Of a stretch of DNA of 64,000 bases, positions 1-13,847 are shown one piece after another (positions within the stretch are counted from its first letter, which is position 1; each line of letters starts with the position of its first letter). Origin of the DNA: Melanocharis versteri (taxonomy: Eukaryota; Chordata; Aves; Passeriformes; Melanocharitidae); assembly GCA_013397845.1 (NCBI GenBank), contig VZTG01007436.1, forward strand, positions 1,214,181 to 1,278,180, read 5' to 3'. The notes under the pieces are model-generated. The model was not told where the DNA came from, did not search any database, and worked only from the letters and a program-made list of their open reading frames with translations. Position numbers and translations under genes: made by a program.

Positions 1-956
1 CTGAGGTTATGTCCCAAGATCAAACCTTCTTAGATAAAGCATGTTAACTGAGATTTTTTACTATTGAGCAGATTAGGTTTGAAATGGAGATTCACTTACC
101 CCAGTGGTTTTCCAAACTGTCAGGCTACTATGGGATTAAAAAAATAAAAATCAAACCCCCTCTCCCAGAAGCCCCAGTAGCTGGATTTTACCTCTGAGAC
201 TTCTTTTGTGAAGAGAAATTTTACCTTATAAAGTTAAGCTGGAATAAATGATGTTTTACAATTATATTAAATTCCAAATAATTCTGTGATAAAGGAAGAA
301 CAGGCTTTCACCTTATTCACTTTTCTGCCCAATTAGAAAAAGTTAAACAGTTGGTTCAACAAAATTTTGGCACAGAAATGGGAAGGCAACTGACCCTGAC
401 ATTTAAATCCTGTCGTGTTTCATTGCTCGTTTCAAGACAATATTCCCTACTTGCAGCAAGTGATAAGTGAGAAAATAACCTTTTACAATACCTATAAGTG
501 AATAAACAGAAGCTAACTATAAAAACTACATGATGCCGTTGCTCTCCGAATTCCGAACCAAACAGTGAAACAATAGAACTGTGCGTATTCTGTCCAACAA
601 AACCCACATTACTAATCAGATGCCAATGCCAAGCTGTCTGCTTTGTTAAATACCCAGGTTCCCTGAGGCAAGAAGACAGCTGCTATAACTACTATGAAAT
701 TTGGTAGCTCAATCTATTTTTGCTACCCTTGGGCTATCAAGCTACTGTTAATTCAGACCACCCCAACTGGTACACTTTAGGGATTTTTTTCAAAGTGTTT
801 GTAATTAAAATGATAAAACATCATTATTACTCCAAAGATGTTGTGCACGCTTTGTATTTGACAGATACCTACAGAGATAAACCCAGCGTGTAATTTTCGT
901 TGACATAATGGTTGTGATTGCATTACCCTTTTAAAAGTATATTGCTTTTTAAAGGA

Positions 957-984
957 GGGGGGGTGGGGAGAAGAAGGGAAAGGG
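957..984 (+). promoter_or_regulatory. Potential G-quadruplex motif
   Basis: G tracts of seven, four, three and three are separated by loops of one, seven and three bases, which meets the G3+N1-7 pattern. The surrounding sequence is purine-rich. Function is unknown. Confidence 0.45.
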
Positions 985-1977
985 CATGCTTTTATTTCAT
1001 TAATAGAATATGTAAATCTGTTGAAATACTAAATCAGTCTCTTGGTTGCAAGCTACTTGTCTGCAAAGACTGAATCAGGCTTTGTAGGAGGCTGGGGAGT
1101 GCTGAGAATTGGTGTTCACGAGGGACAGGGACCTGCTGTGCCACCCACAGCTCACTGCAGAGACCTCTGCTCCCAGGTGCCTCTGCCTTTAGGGACATTG
1201 AGTCTCAAATCATATGTAAAGTCTGGGCAGACTTAACACACTTATTTAAATGTAAATTAAAAAGGGAAGACTTCATACTCTAAGTGGTGAGGTGAGTCAA
1301 TTGGAAGGGAAATTTTTACTGTAGCTTGTCTTGCATGTCAGGCTTTATTTGATGCTCTCCTTATGAGAGCATAAGAATTTTGTCTGTTACCATGTCAACT
1401 TTCTTACAGCAAAATCTCAAAACTAAAGCACCATCAAAACAAGGCATTAGAAGCTCTGAAACAATATTGGTTCTATCTTGTATTAATTTTTATTTCAGTA
1501 CTTCTCTGATAACATTTTAAAAGAACCATTAATTTAAGACTGTTCTAAAGACCAAAACTTGAAATTTGTGAATTTTTCTAGTTTGAGTTAAACTTGTTTG
1601 TTTTGGTTGCTGCCTACCAAAATTCATCATAAATTCATAGTCACCACTCTGTGTACAGTTGGTTGAAATGTGGGGTTCCTCCTTTCTTCTAAAGGACTTG
1701 ATCTCATTAATATGAGGAGGTGTCATAACCTGTATAACCCTGAAATATGTGTTGTGTCTATGTCATCAACTTTTTCATTACAAAACCATACAAATTCTGC
1801 AGCAACTGTGCTCTGTTTTACATGAAGGTTGATTTTTTTAACAGCAAAAACTGTGCATTTGCGTAGCTTTAGAGCTAAGCTATTTATGATAGCCCACTAA
1901 TTGGTCTGAAGTGAAAATTAGTTTCATTTATCGTTTACTTGTGTAATAAGGACAGTGCAGTTGTTTAAATACAAAAC

Positions 1978-1990
1978 TTTTTTTTTTTTT
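1978..1990. repeat. T13 homopolymer
   Basis: An uninterrupted run of thirteen T, with no LINE or SINE body recognised next to it. Confidence 0.9.
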
Positions 1991-4900
1991 GCAAATGGTT
2001 GTGATGAATTATTTGCTTTGAAATGAGCATTGAAATGATAACATTTCGACATGATATTTCAAAGCTTTTACTTGCAGTAAAATTATAGAATGTTAAAATA
2101 TGCATGCATATAAGGCAAGGGGATTCATATATGCTGTTTCTTATCCCAAAATTTAAACTGTACTGAGGGCATTGATCTTCACTGTAGACTATAGATGTTT
2201 TGAAGTAACAGAGCTTGCAAGGATAGGAACCTGCAGGGTTCTTTTTGATTCTTTTTGATTCTGCAAGAAACAATTATCGTTTTAGAAAGTAAAAATGTTT
2301 TTACAGCATAGCTATTCAATATCCTAAAAGTCTGTGTTATAAAGAAAATTTTTGTCCTACATTGTGCTTAGTAATTTTCAACCTGCAGTAAAAAAACTAT
2401 TTTGCAAAAATGCCTCTGCATGGATTTTCAGTGATAACATATTAAACACATAAATACTATGCCTTGCAGATTGGGCTTTTTACAACTTTGTGATAAATTC
2501 TTTAGCCCGTTAGGAGGCAGAAGGGCTGAGTCCTGCCAGCTTTGTTTGTTGTCAGGTTTATTTGAAACAGGAGTTGACTGATCCCAAAAGCAGGCTCTGA
2601 AAGTTCATTTGAAAGGAGCTACTGAGAAGTTTTTGTGGTGTGGCTTTAATCCTTCTGGTCGTCAGGCTACTGTTCAATCAGCAGTGCACCGGGTCACCTT
2701 GGTAAATGTGCTTCAGACTGTCTGGTTTGGTCAAAAGAAAGAAGATCCTCCTTTTTTCTTTTCTTTTTCCTTTAATTAAGGGTAGAATGCTCAAGGAAAT
2801 ACTACATTCCCTGAATAAGTAATAAGCGCTGGTTTTGAAGAATTTTTTTAATTTGGAGAAGTGGATGTAAGACACTGTTTCCTTCTAAGGAATATACAGA
2901 CCATCATGGTAGCAGGTACTGCTTGACAGATAAAACCATTTTAGCAGTATGAACAAGATAAAAACACCAGTACTAATCCTTGCAAAGGTTTGTCTTAAAC
3001 AAAAGATAAGGGCCCTTGGATTTTGTCCATACTAGAAGGATTTTGCTGATGCAGCTGCTGTGGAAAACCGTCCTGGGGATTTACACTTCTTTCTGGCATA
3101 AGCACCCTAATATGGAGGCACTTTGTAACAGCTGCTGCACCAGCAGAAGAGCTCTCACCTTCCCAATCATACTTGCACCATGTTTCTATTGGCAGGACTC
3201 TGTTGGATAAGGATAATGTGGTTTTCTCATGTTTCTAAATAATGTAGCTGCTTCAACAAAATAATTTAATAAACACCTGGCCATAGTATTCCCCATAAAT
3301 ACTCAGACCTCATGGTCCACAAATATTGCAAATGTCTTCCTAAGTCACAAGATTTCTTATGGCTAACAATTCTCACCCTTGAGGATGTGTAGATGAGAAG
3401 ATCTGTCCTGTTACCACCTTTTATGCTAAAGTTACTGAAGCTGTTTTGCAGAATGCTGCTGCTCCTAGTAGTTTTTGCCAACTATGCTGTTGCCAGATGC
3501 AATATAACAATACTTTCCTGCAAATTTGAAAATGGTGGGAAACAGCAGTTAACAGTATTTATCGTGAAATATGCCTCAGCATATGCCTCTGAACATGTCT
3601 TTTTAAGACCATATGGAGTATAATTGGTGCTGAACAACATTGAGGTGTTTCATGAAAAGTAAAGGCTAAGCATTATAAAGAGTCATAAAATCTAAAAGAA
3701 TGAGGCAAATGTAAGAAATGGGAGGAAGAGGGTGGTACTGAATACTCTGTCTGGCTCTCTGCATGACCTGATGTGAGAGACCACAGTATTTTTCATAGAT
3801 TTCTATTCACAGTAGGGTTAAAATAAAGAAATTCAGCAAAACAGTGGCAGGTAGTGGATATGGAAGATTGTGTGAGTAATTGAGATGAAGCAGAGAGAGC
3901 CTTGTCATCCACTGAAGGCACTCAGGGCAATACTGGCATTTGTAGCTGTGCATACTGTCATTGATCACAGCAAAGTAAGGTAAGAATGTATTTCTTCCTT
4001 GCATACAAATTTCCTCTGTCCTTTGAGGACTGTAGTCAAAACTAAATACTTTTTATTTGTTTAGTTATTAAGATAGCTTATTTCCAAGAGGAAAAATTCC
4101 AATTTAGAATTAATAGAGCAATGTGCTAAAATATAAATTCCTCATGATTTTATTGATTTTAATCATGAACTACAACTGAATATAGAAAAAAAATTACAAA
4201 ATATAAGTGATTGAAAATTTTCAACAATATGAAGTATCCAATTTTCTCTAAAGAAAGAGAGAAATTTTGAATGAGCGTGTATATAAAGGATAGCAAGTAT
4301 TCATTCCCCAGAACCAGTGCTGTCCCTAAGTGCTTCTTTATACCGCTGAGAATGGGCTGAAGAGAGTTTCTGCTGAGGACTGGAGATTCTTATCTGCCTA
4401 ATTGAGCCATCATTTGTTGACATGAGGGAAATCATGTGACTTGCCTTTAATGCATTTCACAGTAACAGCAGAAGTAGAAAATGTAGTTCATGGAAGGGGA
4501 GCAGAAAATGTTAAAACTTTTTAGACTGTGGAATACTGTGAATTTTGTATTGCAGCAGAGTCAAATGTTTGAACATTAGAATGGTAAATACATTAAATAA
4601 AATAATCAGATTCTAATTATCTTGAAAACATTGAATTTCTTTCTATTACAAAGCCCACGGACCTTCGAAATATGAATTTAATAAGTTCTTAGTTTTATCA
4701 GTATGATGATCAGTAAAATTGAAAGCATGTGTCCACTTTCTTTTCTTTTGAGCAAAAATGTCATTATAGTAATCTGCCTAATTGCAGAGTTGGTACCAAG
4801 TGTTGTACAGTGGTAAAAGTAACAACAGAAAACACCCAATATTATGATTTTGTAGATAGGTATCAGAAAAGGGTATTAAAAACCCCTGTAATTGGAGGCA

Positions 4901-7900
4901 CATTCTCTGGTTTATTCAGTCACTCTACCATATCAATTTTATATTAAACTTCAGTCATGCTCACCAACCAAATATCCTATTTTCTAGAATGTAGAATTAC
5001 AGGCTTAAGAGTTGTCTTGTTGGGGTTTTTTACAGCATTAGGTTGAATTGATCTTATCTGTAAGAAAACTTAGTTTCAATTTTGTTTTAAAAATATGGGA
5101 TTACTGGCTGCTCTGTTGGTAAAATGATATCATAGATTGGAGGAGAGGGGTGCAGCAGCAAAACCACTTCAGAATTATACCTAGAAATTAACTGAGTAAC
5201 CTGAGATTGCTAGCACTGCGGAGACTTTTTTACTAATTAATAGATAATCTGATTACGTCTGCTAATTTTCATATCACTAGCAATCATGTCACCACTGACC
5301 TGACAGGAAGGAGTATCAGGACAGTACTCCAGTCCTTCTGCAACTGTAGGTCTGTGTAGAAAATCCTCTATGCTGAAAATAGTTGGCAGCTGGAAGAGTA
5401 TTGTACGTGCTTCTCTTGTTTTAGTCTTGTCTAGACATCCACATGTGGCTGCTGTTGGGATGCGATACTGGACTAGGAAGGACTTTGAACTGATAATTTA
5501 CTATTGCAGCTTTTAAGTTCAAAAGATTCATGGTTTGCACCTCTCATTCTTGATTTTTGACCTAGTGCAAGAACTGAAATGGAAACAATAATGAAAAGTA
5601 AGACAAAAGTGTTAGAGGTTAAAAAGAAAAGTATAAATCTTTAGATGTTGGGGAAAAATTCTCCTGGGCATGTTATAACATAGTGTCTTTCTCTTTTGCA
5701 TAAAAAGAATATATGTGCTTTAATGTTTTATTTTCAGAAATACTGTGATCATGTTAATATAGTAGAATACAGCTTGCACATTGGTGAACCATGGTAGAGC
5801 ATTTATTGTGTTTTCCACACTGTTAGAACTATTGGTTTTAGATTTGAAAATAGATTTTGTTAAGCTTTAATTGTATGAAACTTCTGTTACCAATTAGAAA
5901 GTGACTCAACAATTAACATCTGCCCTGAAGGCAAATGTTTTAATTCTGATGGTACAATGTAATAATATCTAAGTAAGTAGAAAATTCCAGGATGAATTTA
6001 GACTCTTACATGTAGAAGACAACACCCAGCATGTTACCCAGGATGTGAATTCCCTTTTCTTAGCTGTAGGCCATAAATGGCCATAATACCTAAAAAGCTA
6101 TAATTGAATCACAGTCAATATATATTTGAGCTGCTGTCAGAGTCATCCTTGCCTCCTTGTTTACTCATATAGAGGAATAGTTCAGAATCCAGGATATTTT
6201 GGTGTTGAGTGACATTTGCCAGGAAGGAAGAGTATTTCCACATTTCTTCCCGTTCTCCTCATTTCAGCCCAATTAGATCAGGGTGAAGCAAACCTTAGAT
6301 GTTGCTCTTGCTTGCTCTTTTTTACTCATAAATATATTTGTGCATATGCAACTGATGAGTCAGTTGAAATTTGGAAAGTAATTTTCTTCTCCTCTTAACA
6401 ATAATTAGGCAGTATTCTTATAGTAAGAGGGGGATTTTTTCAAAACTCTAGGCTCTGTCATCATCTTGTTGTTTGAGTCTTGTTAGTACTGTATATATTG
6501 TAATGCTAAAAGTAGTCACCAAAATTTTATTGTAAATAGACACTACTTAATATTGCATCAGTTTTACAACACTGTCTTGTCCTCTTGTAGCAATTCAGAT
6601 ACGTTTTCAATTTAACAATAATTAGGTTTAAAATTAATAGAAATTACATAGCTTTACTTGGAATTCCTAGAAGCTGCTTCCACTGGTAGCTGGAAGACTC
6701 TTAAAACAAGAAAAAACCACCCCCAAAAAACCCTAATATTATTGTGTGGTTTTGGTTTTGCTAATCCAGAATGCCTAGTGGAAATCAATTCCTGGTTTTA
6801 GTACAGCAAGAAAAGGGGGATCAAGATAATAAGAACTTCGGTTTGTTGATATGGCCATTGGCAAAAAATTAGTGTTGCAGAGTGACTCATCTGTACCAGA
6901 AGGGCAGCAGTACCCTACAGCTAAATAAAAAGAACTATCAGTTACTTTGTGTGTACTCTTATGTTTTGCTTATGTGCATTAATTATTTTGGTTGAAATAA
7001 AATACTTACTATGACCTCAGTAAACTAAACGATTGCGTTATGAATTAGGCAAAATCTTACACAACAATCCTGTACAGATTTTGGGCCAAATTTAGGATGT
7101 CTTTATAGTCCTTTCAAGTTGAAAAGCTGTAGCTAAATACAGAATTTTGATGAAATGCATAAAGTATGTTAGCTGTAAATTCTGCATGAGTAATATTTGC
7201 TTGGAGTTCTGTTTGCCTTCACTGATAAGTTTGCCTAGCAATACTCAGAAATTATGACTGCCCTGGAATGGATGATGGTTCAAAAATTAGCTGTGTGCAA
7301 ATTAGGGGGAGTTAATATTTGCCTGATACGACAAATGGGTAAGAAGTTTTAAAGCAGGCGTAAAAGTGGTTCTCAAATTAAAATCTCTTGTTTGAAAACA
7401 ATGAAAAGCTTTTAGAAATCCTATGAAACATTGTGAGTTCATCTTCTGTGTAACGTTTATTGCCACAAATGTTTGAGAATATATTATAATAAACTACGCA
7501 GTTCTTCCCAGATGTTAAGGATTATTATTAATGACTCATTTGGCTTTGTAATTGCCATAAAATTTTTTCATTACCAAAACCTCTGATGAGAAAACAGCTT
7601 TCCCAAAATTTCTCAGTACACTGGTTTTTATATTGAACTTTATAGTTTGTTTGTTTTTCAAAAGCTCTTAGCTTGTAATGTCTGATATAAAGTGGGTTTT
7701 TGTATAAAATTCATTGTAAAAGGGCGCACATGTGGTTGATCTGTCTTTGTTTTATTTTGTATAGCCTTGTTTGGCATAATGTTTCAAATAATGGAATACC
7801 ACAGATCCTTCAACCCCCAAATACTCTCTGCTGTTTTGGTAATAATACACCAGAAAAATTGGATTTCATTCGTTTGTCGTCTTTACTCCCTCTAACTTGC

Positions 7901-8752
7901 CACATTAAAAAGATTGCTGCCATTTTGCAACAAAATCCTGGATTTTAAGTGTATGGAAGCAGAGGACTTATACTGCAAGGATGGTTGGTTTAGTCTCCAG
8001 AAATTCTTTTTTAAAATCTCCTTCAAGATAATGTCCTCTGTGCTTTGTTGTTTATTTTATAGTTTAATTTGCTTGTGTCACATGGAAGATTTCTATGCTT
8101 GCTGTAATTTGATGTAAAATATAAAAATTCATCTTGTCATTCTTGGAATCCTTCCTGCTGATGAGCTGCAGGATTCGGTAGCCCACAGTCACGTGGGCCT
8201 TTAAAACTGAGTCCTGGACCTCATAAATCATCTAAAGAGCTGTAATGGTACAGTCTGCAGCAGTTGTCATGCATAGGAGGTGTGACTTCTTTTCACAGAG
8301 TAGAAGGAAGTTAAATGAGAGAGGGCAAAGAGCATGTTATAAGAGAGTTTAGAGTACCATAGGTAATGCTACTCATGTTTTTATTCAATATATTGAAGAT
8401 ACTTTGTTAGGATGTGGGATACCTCATTCGGTTTACAGTGTGGTTTTCCTGAGAGGGTAACATTGGTTAAGCACAATAAAGCAAACAAATCATTTTCTCC
8501 AGACATATTGGTTAAAGTTCAGTGATTGTTGGCGTTAGGAGCCCCAGACCAGCAGTGGTTGATGTGTCTTGTGCTAATGTGAGTGCCTGTGGTTGGTGGT
8601 TCAAATGTAACAGTAAACCTAAGTGTAATTTTTCTCCAGTTTTGCTCATACTTTTGTTATATACCTCTCATGTCTCTTTTAGAAGAGATTATGTGCTAGT
8701 AAGATCACCCAAATATTTGATGCATTATGTTGACTATGCTGCATAATTGCTA

Positions 8753-8774
8753 ATTAAAATTTTATTAAAATTTT
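8753..8774. repeat. Exact 11-bp tandem repeat of an AT palindrome, two copies
   Basis: ATTAAAATTTT is repeated without a mismatch. The core TAAAATTTTA is self-complementary, so the segment could form a small cruciform. No function is known. Confidence 0.8.
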
Positions 8775-10349
8775 ACTCAACACTGTCATATGTTCATAAT
8801 GGATATTTGAATTTTTAATATAAATGTTAGTGAGTTTAATAAAAATATAACTTGTCATCTGACTCCAGCAAGCTAATCCTAAAACAGAAAGGAAAAATAA
8901 TTTCATTTCAAAAAACAAATTTTCAGATACTAACAAGTCAGATGCAAAATTAAGCACACTTTCAAGTTGCTGCTTTGTCAAAATGGATTTAGTATGGGAA
9001 ATTCCTGTGGATTTAAGTGAACTCTCCCAAGAAGTGGTGTACGTGATAGAAATAAAGAAAACTACTTAACTTGCTATGAAATGCACAACATTTATTATCA
9101 GTTTCAAAGCTGATATTTCATGCAGTTGTAGCTGTTTATGACTGGCTTGAAAGCAGTTGGATGAGGCTGCTTTCAGAGGTGGCCATGCTGCACCAGCTGG
9201 GATGTAGCAGGAGTACTGACAGTTGGATTTAGCTAAATGGGAGTTGTGCTACTTTGAGTAATGCTTTGTTCAGGAGTGCTTTGTGCTCTGATTGATCTTG
9301 ATAGTTTAAGGTGCTCTCCAATCTTACAGGGACATGGTTTAATACAAATGTTCAGGCATGGGTTGGACAAATTGCTGTCATTGATATTCCTTTTAAGTTC
9401 AAAAACAAGAATTAGCCTCAACCCTTCTAGTTGCTTTAAATCAATGCTGTTTTTTACATAAACTCTTTCCTTTTATGTCACTCTCATCAGATAATCAAAC
9501 ATATGTAAAACCGGGGTTCAGATACTGTTCATTTTCTTTAAAATATTTTCTTCAGCAGAATAAAATAGAAATATAAATGAGAAATAAAACCATGGAACAA
9601 AGCAAGAGCAACATTTACAACTCTTGAGTGAGCTGATAGAGTACAGTGCTAAGTGCTGAGGAAGTGCTAGAGTAGGAAATCATAGCCATGCTATAGGGAA
9701 ATACGCACAAAATACCCTCTCAGCTTTCAGTAATCTGCAGCTCAAGGTCTTCCTCAACTAAAGGCAGTGGCATGTTTCTCGAGAGTTCTTGAGTTTTACC
9801 AGTTTTCTAGAAGTAAATGTAAATAATAGTTTTTCGAACTTCTCCCTTTGTGGCCTCCTGGAGTAACAAGTCATACACTTGAGTAGTGTATGGATGAAGT
9901 AGCATTTTTTAATTTTGAACTTGCCACATGGTAGTTTTATTGGATGTCCTTTAGTCCCCACAGTATCAGAGACACTGAGCAATTGTTCTCTGTGTCCTTC
10001 CTGAAGCTCGAAGCTGGCTGTGGCTTCTAGAAGGGGTGATTTTGGTGTGAGGTGGTTGACATGGGGTAAGCAGTAATGTGAAGGGAGAGTGACCCCATAC
10101 GGATCTCGTTAGTGTGGGCAGGTTGTGAGGAAACACTTCTCACTTCTGAAGTGGAATAGGCTCGTGTGGGCAAAGGCTGTAAGTCCTAAGGCTTGCCTGC
10201 AGAAACCAGGCAATAGCAGCGTGGCAGTCACTCGGCTGTTACGTGAGGAGTGTTGGATGTACACCACACTGAGGGAGCGGCAAGATGTACTTTCATTCTG
10301 AAAACACAGATAAGCTCCAAGTGTAGTCTTTCTATGAGTTACCACGGAG

Positions 10350-10412
10350 TACAAACTAGTTAGGCTTGATGACCTTGGAGGTCTTTTTCAACCTTAATGA
10401 CTATGATTCTGT
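10350..10412 (+). mobile_element. CR1 LINE 3' tail (+)
   Basis: The segment TTAGGCTTGATGACCTTGGA then GGTCTTTTTCAACCTTAATG and ACTATGATTCTG is a CR1 3' end with its terminal repeat, closely resembling the one at 59320-59365. The sequence upstream from about 10105 has CR1-like hints (GAGGAAACACTTCTCACTTC, GTGGAATAGGCT), but I could not align it continuously. The element may therefore be about 300 bp long, or only this tail may be CR1. Confidence 0.82.
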
Positions 10413-10560
10413 TACAGTCCAGTTTACTGTATGTATATATTTTGCAATGTGGAGAAGCACTAATACAGCAAGTGTACGTAGATTTGTATTTCTGTATTTT
10501 GTATTAATTATGCTTCCATTTTTTCGATCTCATATGAAACATAGTATCTCTTAATTATAT

Positions 10561-10582
10561 GATGCCACATGATTGTGGCATC
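10561..10582. repeat. Perfect 8-bp inverted repeat, 6-nt loop
   Basis: GATGCCAC, loop ATGATT, then GTGGCATC. The stem is perfect and half G/C or more. It is too short for a microRNA precursor and there is no T run after it. It lies about 150 bp downstream of the CR1 tail. Confidence 0.75.
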
Positions 10583-12573
10583 CTGGCTCTAAATTTCTTA
10601 GTTCTGGTTATCTTACTCTGTTCTCATACACCAGGTCTGCCTGCAATCACAGAATCCTGCTTCTGGCTCCCAAGAGCTGCACACTGTATTTCAGCTGAGG
10701 ATGTATGACTGTAATTTATTAAGAATTCTTTCTTGAATTTTGCTTTTTTTGCAGTTGCTGAGCAATGAGTTTTTCTCAAAAAGGCAAACTCTGAGGGTGT
10801 ATCTGGTTAGTTTTTTCCTTTCCTAAATACTCTAGTGATGGAGAATTGGAGACCAAAAGATAAAAGAAAAAGAATCATTCTTCTAGCTTTTGGGAGGGTA
10901 AAGATAAAATGAATGAATCAATTAACAACATGTGAGCATAGTCCGTGTCTTGAGGCCTGAGTCAGTATGTCTGGTTTGGTGCTGCTGGTGAAGAAAAGGG
11001 CAGACTGAAAGACTGTCTGATCAGAAATCAGTTTGCTCATTTGTAAGTGGTTTCTGATAGTTTAGCTTTCATGAATTTGATCATGAAAATCCCATATGTA
11101 AAAAAAGAATATAAATCTTGCTTACATTGTTTTGAATTGGTATGCAAAGGTTTTTTTCCGAAGTTGTTTTGTGGTTTTGTTTTGCATTGTTTAAAAAAGT
11201 CACAAAATGTTGCATATGTGGGTATCTTCCAAGAGTGTAGACTTCTACTGCTTTAAAAGCCTAAGACTATTGTGTATCCAGTAGCAGTAGGGTAAAACAA
11301 ACAACAACAACAAAGAAAACATCAAACAATTGCCCCAAAACAACAGAACAAAACTTGGTAATTATAAAGTGTGGGCTGCTACACATGGCCTAATGCCAGA
11401 ACAGTCAATCATTTTCAAAAAACCAGTTGTAGCCTGAAAAGAATTTTATCACAGTGCCACCCTCCTACACCTAGCCCTGGCAATTGCCTGTAGCTTTGCT
11501 CAAAATGAGGCTAAAAAGTCATTTCATGTTTTCATAGCACCAAATATTCTTACTCATACAGGCTGTTTGTGCAGACCACTTAGGATTTGTAAGGTTAGAT
11601 TTATAGATAACATAACAAAGTAATCAACAAATACTTTCAAAAGAAAATAGTGGGAAGACAAGGAGGATGTGGTAGCCATGCAGTGATGCTTTGTGATATG
11701 TTCGTTTTGCAGTGTTGCTCGTTTCTTAAATAGTCTGAGTGTGGCTTCTGTGAAGTGTGAATGGGCTGTATTTCTGCCCATTTATTTTAATTTAATTTCT
11801 TTTTCTTTGGATATGGTCTTAGTGGGACCTCAGTAAAACCATGCCAGTGTTTTGCCTTGTCTACCATGAGAGAGCCCGTTCTAAAATTTTTTTTCTGTAC
11901 AGATCTGCTAATCTGTTTTGCCCTCAAAAACTCATTCACACCTTTTTTATGTCCATTTGTGAATTACAAATATATATTTGTCAGTGTAACCTGGTAGTGA
12001 CTTTACACACACAGACTGGTGTGAAATAAATGTTAATGTCCAATGTTTGCACTCAGATTGAGTGCTCCCTAGAAGGGCCCTGTGTTACTGTGCAAGGACA
12101 TCCCGTACCTTTACACTACTAGGTCAGGTTTTCTCAGCTCAAGCTGGCACTCTGTTTCTTACCTTGAGTGAGAGTGGACACACAGTGTGCAAAATAGCAC
12201 TTGAGCTGCTGTGCCCTGCCATTACTGTATCTGGTGTGGGACAGAGCTTCCTGGGGCTCATCCCAGGGTTAGCTAAAACACTATCCCATATGTCTCATAA
12301 GCAGTTCTGGTAAAGCTACTCAGTCCTTTTGGGGCACATAATTATATGTGGCAAAGAATTAGAAGTCTCGTCATGGAGCTTGTCAGCATCCACATTCAGA
12401 GTAGTTACATTCGCAGGAACTGAGTTGTTCTAGGTTGAATATTATGGTATATTGTATTATAAATGTTTCTGCTGCAGCAAAATGCATCCAGCTGACAAGT
12501 CTTCTTCCTTTACCACCTGCAGTACAACACTCCAAAAGATAGTGTTCACACTTAGAATTGAACTCTGAAATGT

Positions 12574-12588
12574 AAAAAAAAAAAAAAA
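12574..12588. repeat. A15 homopolymer
   Basis: The longest A run noted in the window. It has no recognisable retrogene upstream; the preceding 200 bases show no coding similarity. Confidence 0.9.
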
Positions 12589-13834
12589 TCCATCCATAAA
12601 AAGGGCTAATGGCTGGCAGTAACATTGTTGCCACCTCAAGAATTGTTTTTTTCCTGTGAATCACTGTTTGTAGTACAAGTCTGCTCATAAATACCAATTA
12701 TATGTTCTCAGGGGAAAATCTGGAGAGTATTTTCTTACATATTCCAAACAAATTGAGTATTCCAGTTCTTTTCGTTTAAAACAAATATTTTCTGGAAGAC
12801 TAGTCTCTCACAAAAGTGGATATTGATGTGGTATCCATGTGGGACAGAAAAGGATTGTTTGAGCTCACTGAAGTGAAGTCTTCCACCCCTTTTGTAACAA
12901 ATACAGACACCAGTAGATGAATGAGTGTTACAGCTGGTGCCTGTCGTGATCACATGTTCTGCTTATGGATCTTGTCTTACTCTAGACTTGATGTATTACA
13001 ATAATTGAAGTAATAAACTTCACAGGGAAAGATTCAAGGAGTAAAAGATACAGCTTCTACTCAGGCTTGAAAAGGCTCCCTTTTATTAAATTGAGGGGTT
13101 GAGGTTTAGGACAGCAGTATTTCTGTGGCTTTTTTTAGTGAAAAGACTGAAATGTTTGCTCTGTTTCTAGTGAGTGTAGGTGTAGGAAGGCAGCATTTTG
13201 TTAAACACATGCAGATATAACAACATTCTGACAGGAGTAAAGTTAATTTATAAAAATTTCCTTCTCATGTGAATAATAGATAAGGCTAAAGTCTCCCACT
13301 GAAGTTTCTACATGACATATCCATTTCACAAAAGAGCTTAATTCTTTCATAGTGATACTTTTAACTCCAGAGAAACAAATGAATAGATTACTGAAATGGA
13401 TGTCCTTAATTCGTATTTTTCCATTTAGTAGATCCAAATGGTTCTTCTTTCAAGCGACCTGTATAGCCTCAGTATTTTCATGTGTGGTCTGCAGTCCGTA
13501 AGAGTAAGAGGAATGTCAGTGCTGTGGAAAGAAAGAGAAAAGTAACAGATGTCTGTGAATGCAAGGAAGTGTTATGGAAGTAGAGATGGGGTGCAGTGCT
13601 ATCTATAGCTTTGTAGAGATTTCTGTGGAAACTTGACACTTGTGGGGTGCTGGCGTCCCATACCAGTGCCTCAGAGCACATTACCTGCCTACTGTAGGAA
13701 CCCTGCTTTATCAGCAATCCTGGCATCAAACTCTCATATCTATTTGTAGAAAATGCAAGGTCGCAGATTCAGCAAGTCTTCCATAAAACAAAACAAATCC
13801 ACCTCTAAAGGACAGCCAAACCCAAAACGCATGG

Positions 13835-13847
13835 AAAAAAAAAAAAA
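13835..13847. repeat. A13 homopolymer
   Basis: An uninterrupted A run in unique-looking sequence, with no associated element seen. Confidence 0.88.

Larger units (their letters stand above)
1..10349. other. Intron segment without a recognisable gene or transposon
   Basis: AT-rich on both strands, with short open frames up to about 100 codons that lack coding character or recognisable domains. A moderately GC-richer patch lies at about 1080-1210. A possible very old CR1 3' end near 9275-9340 (TTTAAGGTGCTCTCCAATCT) is too weak to call. Apart from small repeats listed separately I see nothing. Confidence 0.6.

Noticed and set aside
9275..9340. Possible degenerate CR1 3' end (GTTTAAGGTGCTCTCCAATC)
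   Set aside because: Only a short block resembles the usual TTTAAGGTCCCTTCCAACCC. No terminal repeat follows and no body precedes it.
10105..10349. Extending the CR1 at 10.35 kb upstream by about 250 bp
   Set aside because: There are only scattered similarities (GAGGAAACACTTC, GTGGAATAGGCT), so the feature was limited to the clear 3' tail.
12574..12588. A15 run as the tail of a processed pseudogene or SINE
   Set aside because: No coding similarity, tRNA-like promoter boxes or target duplication upstream.
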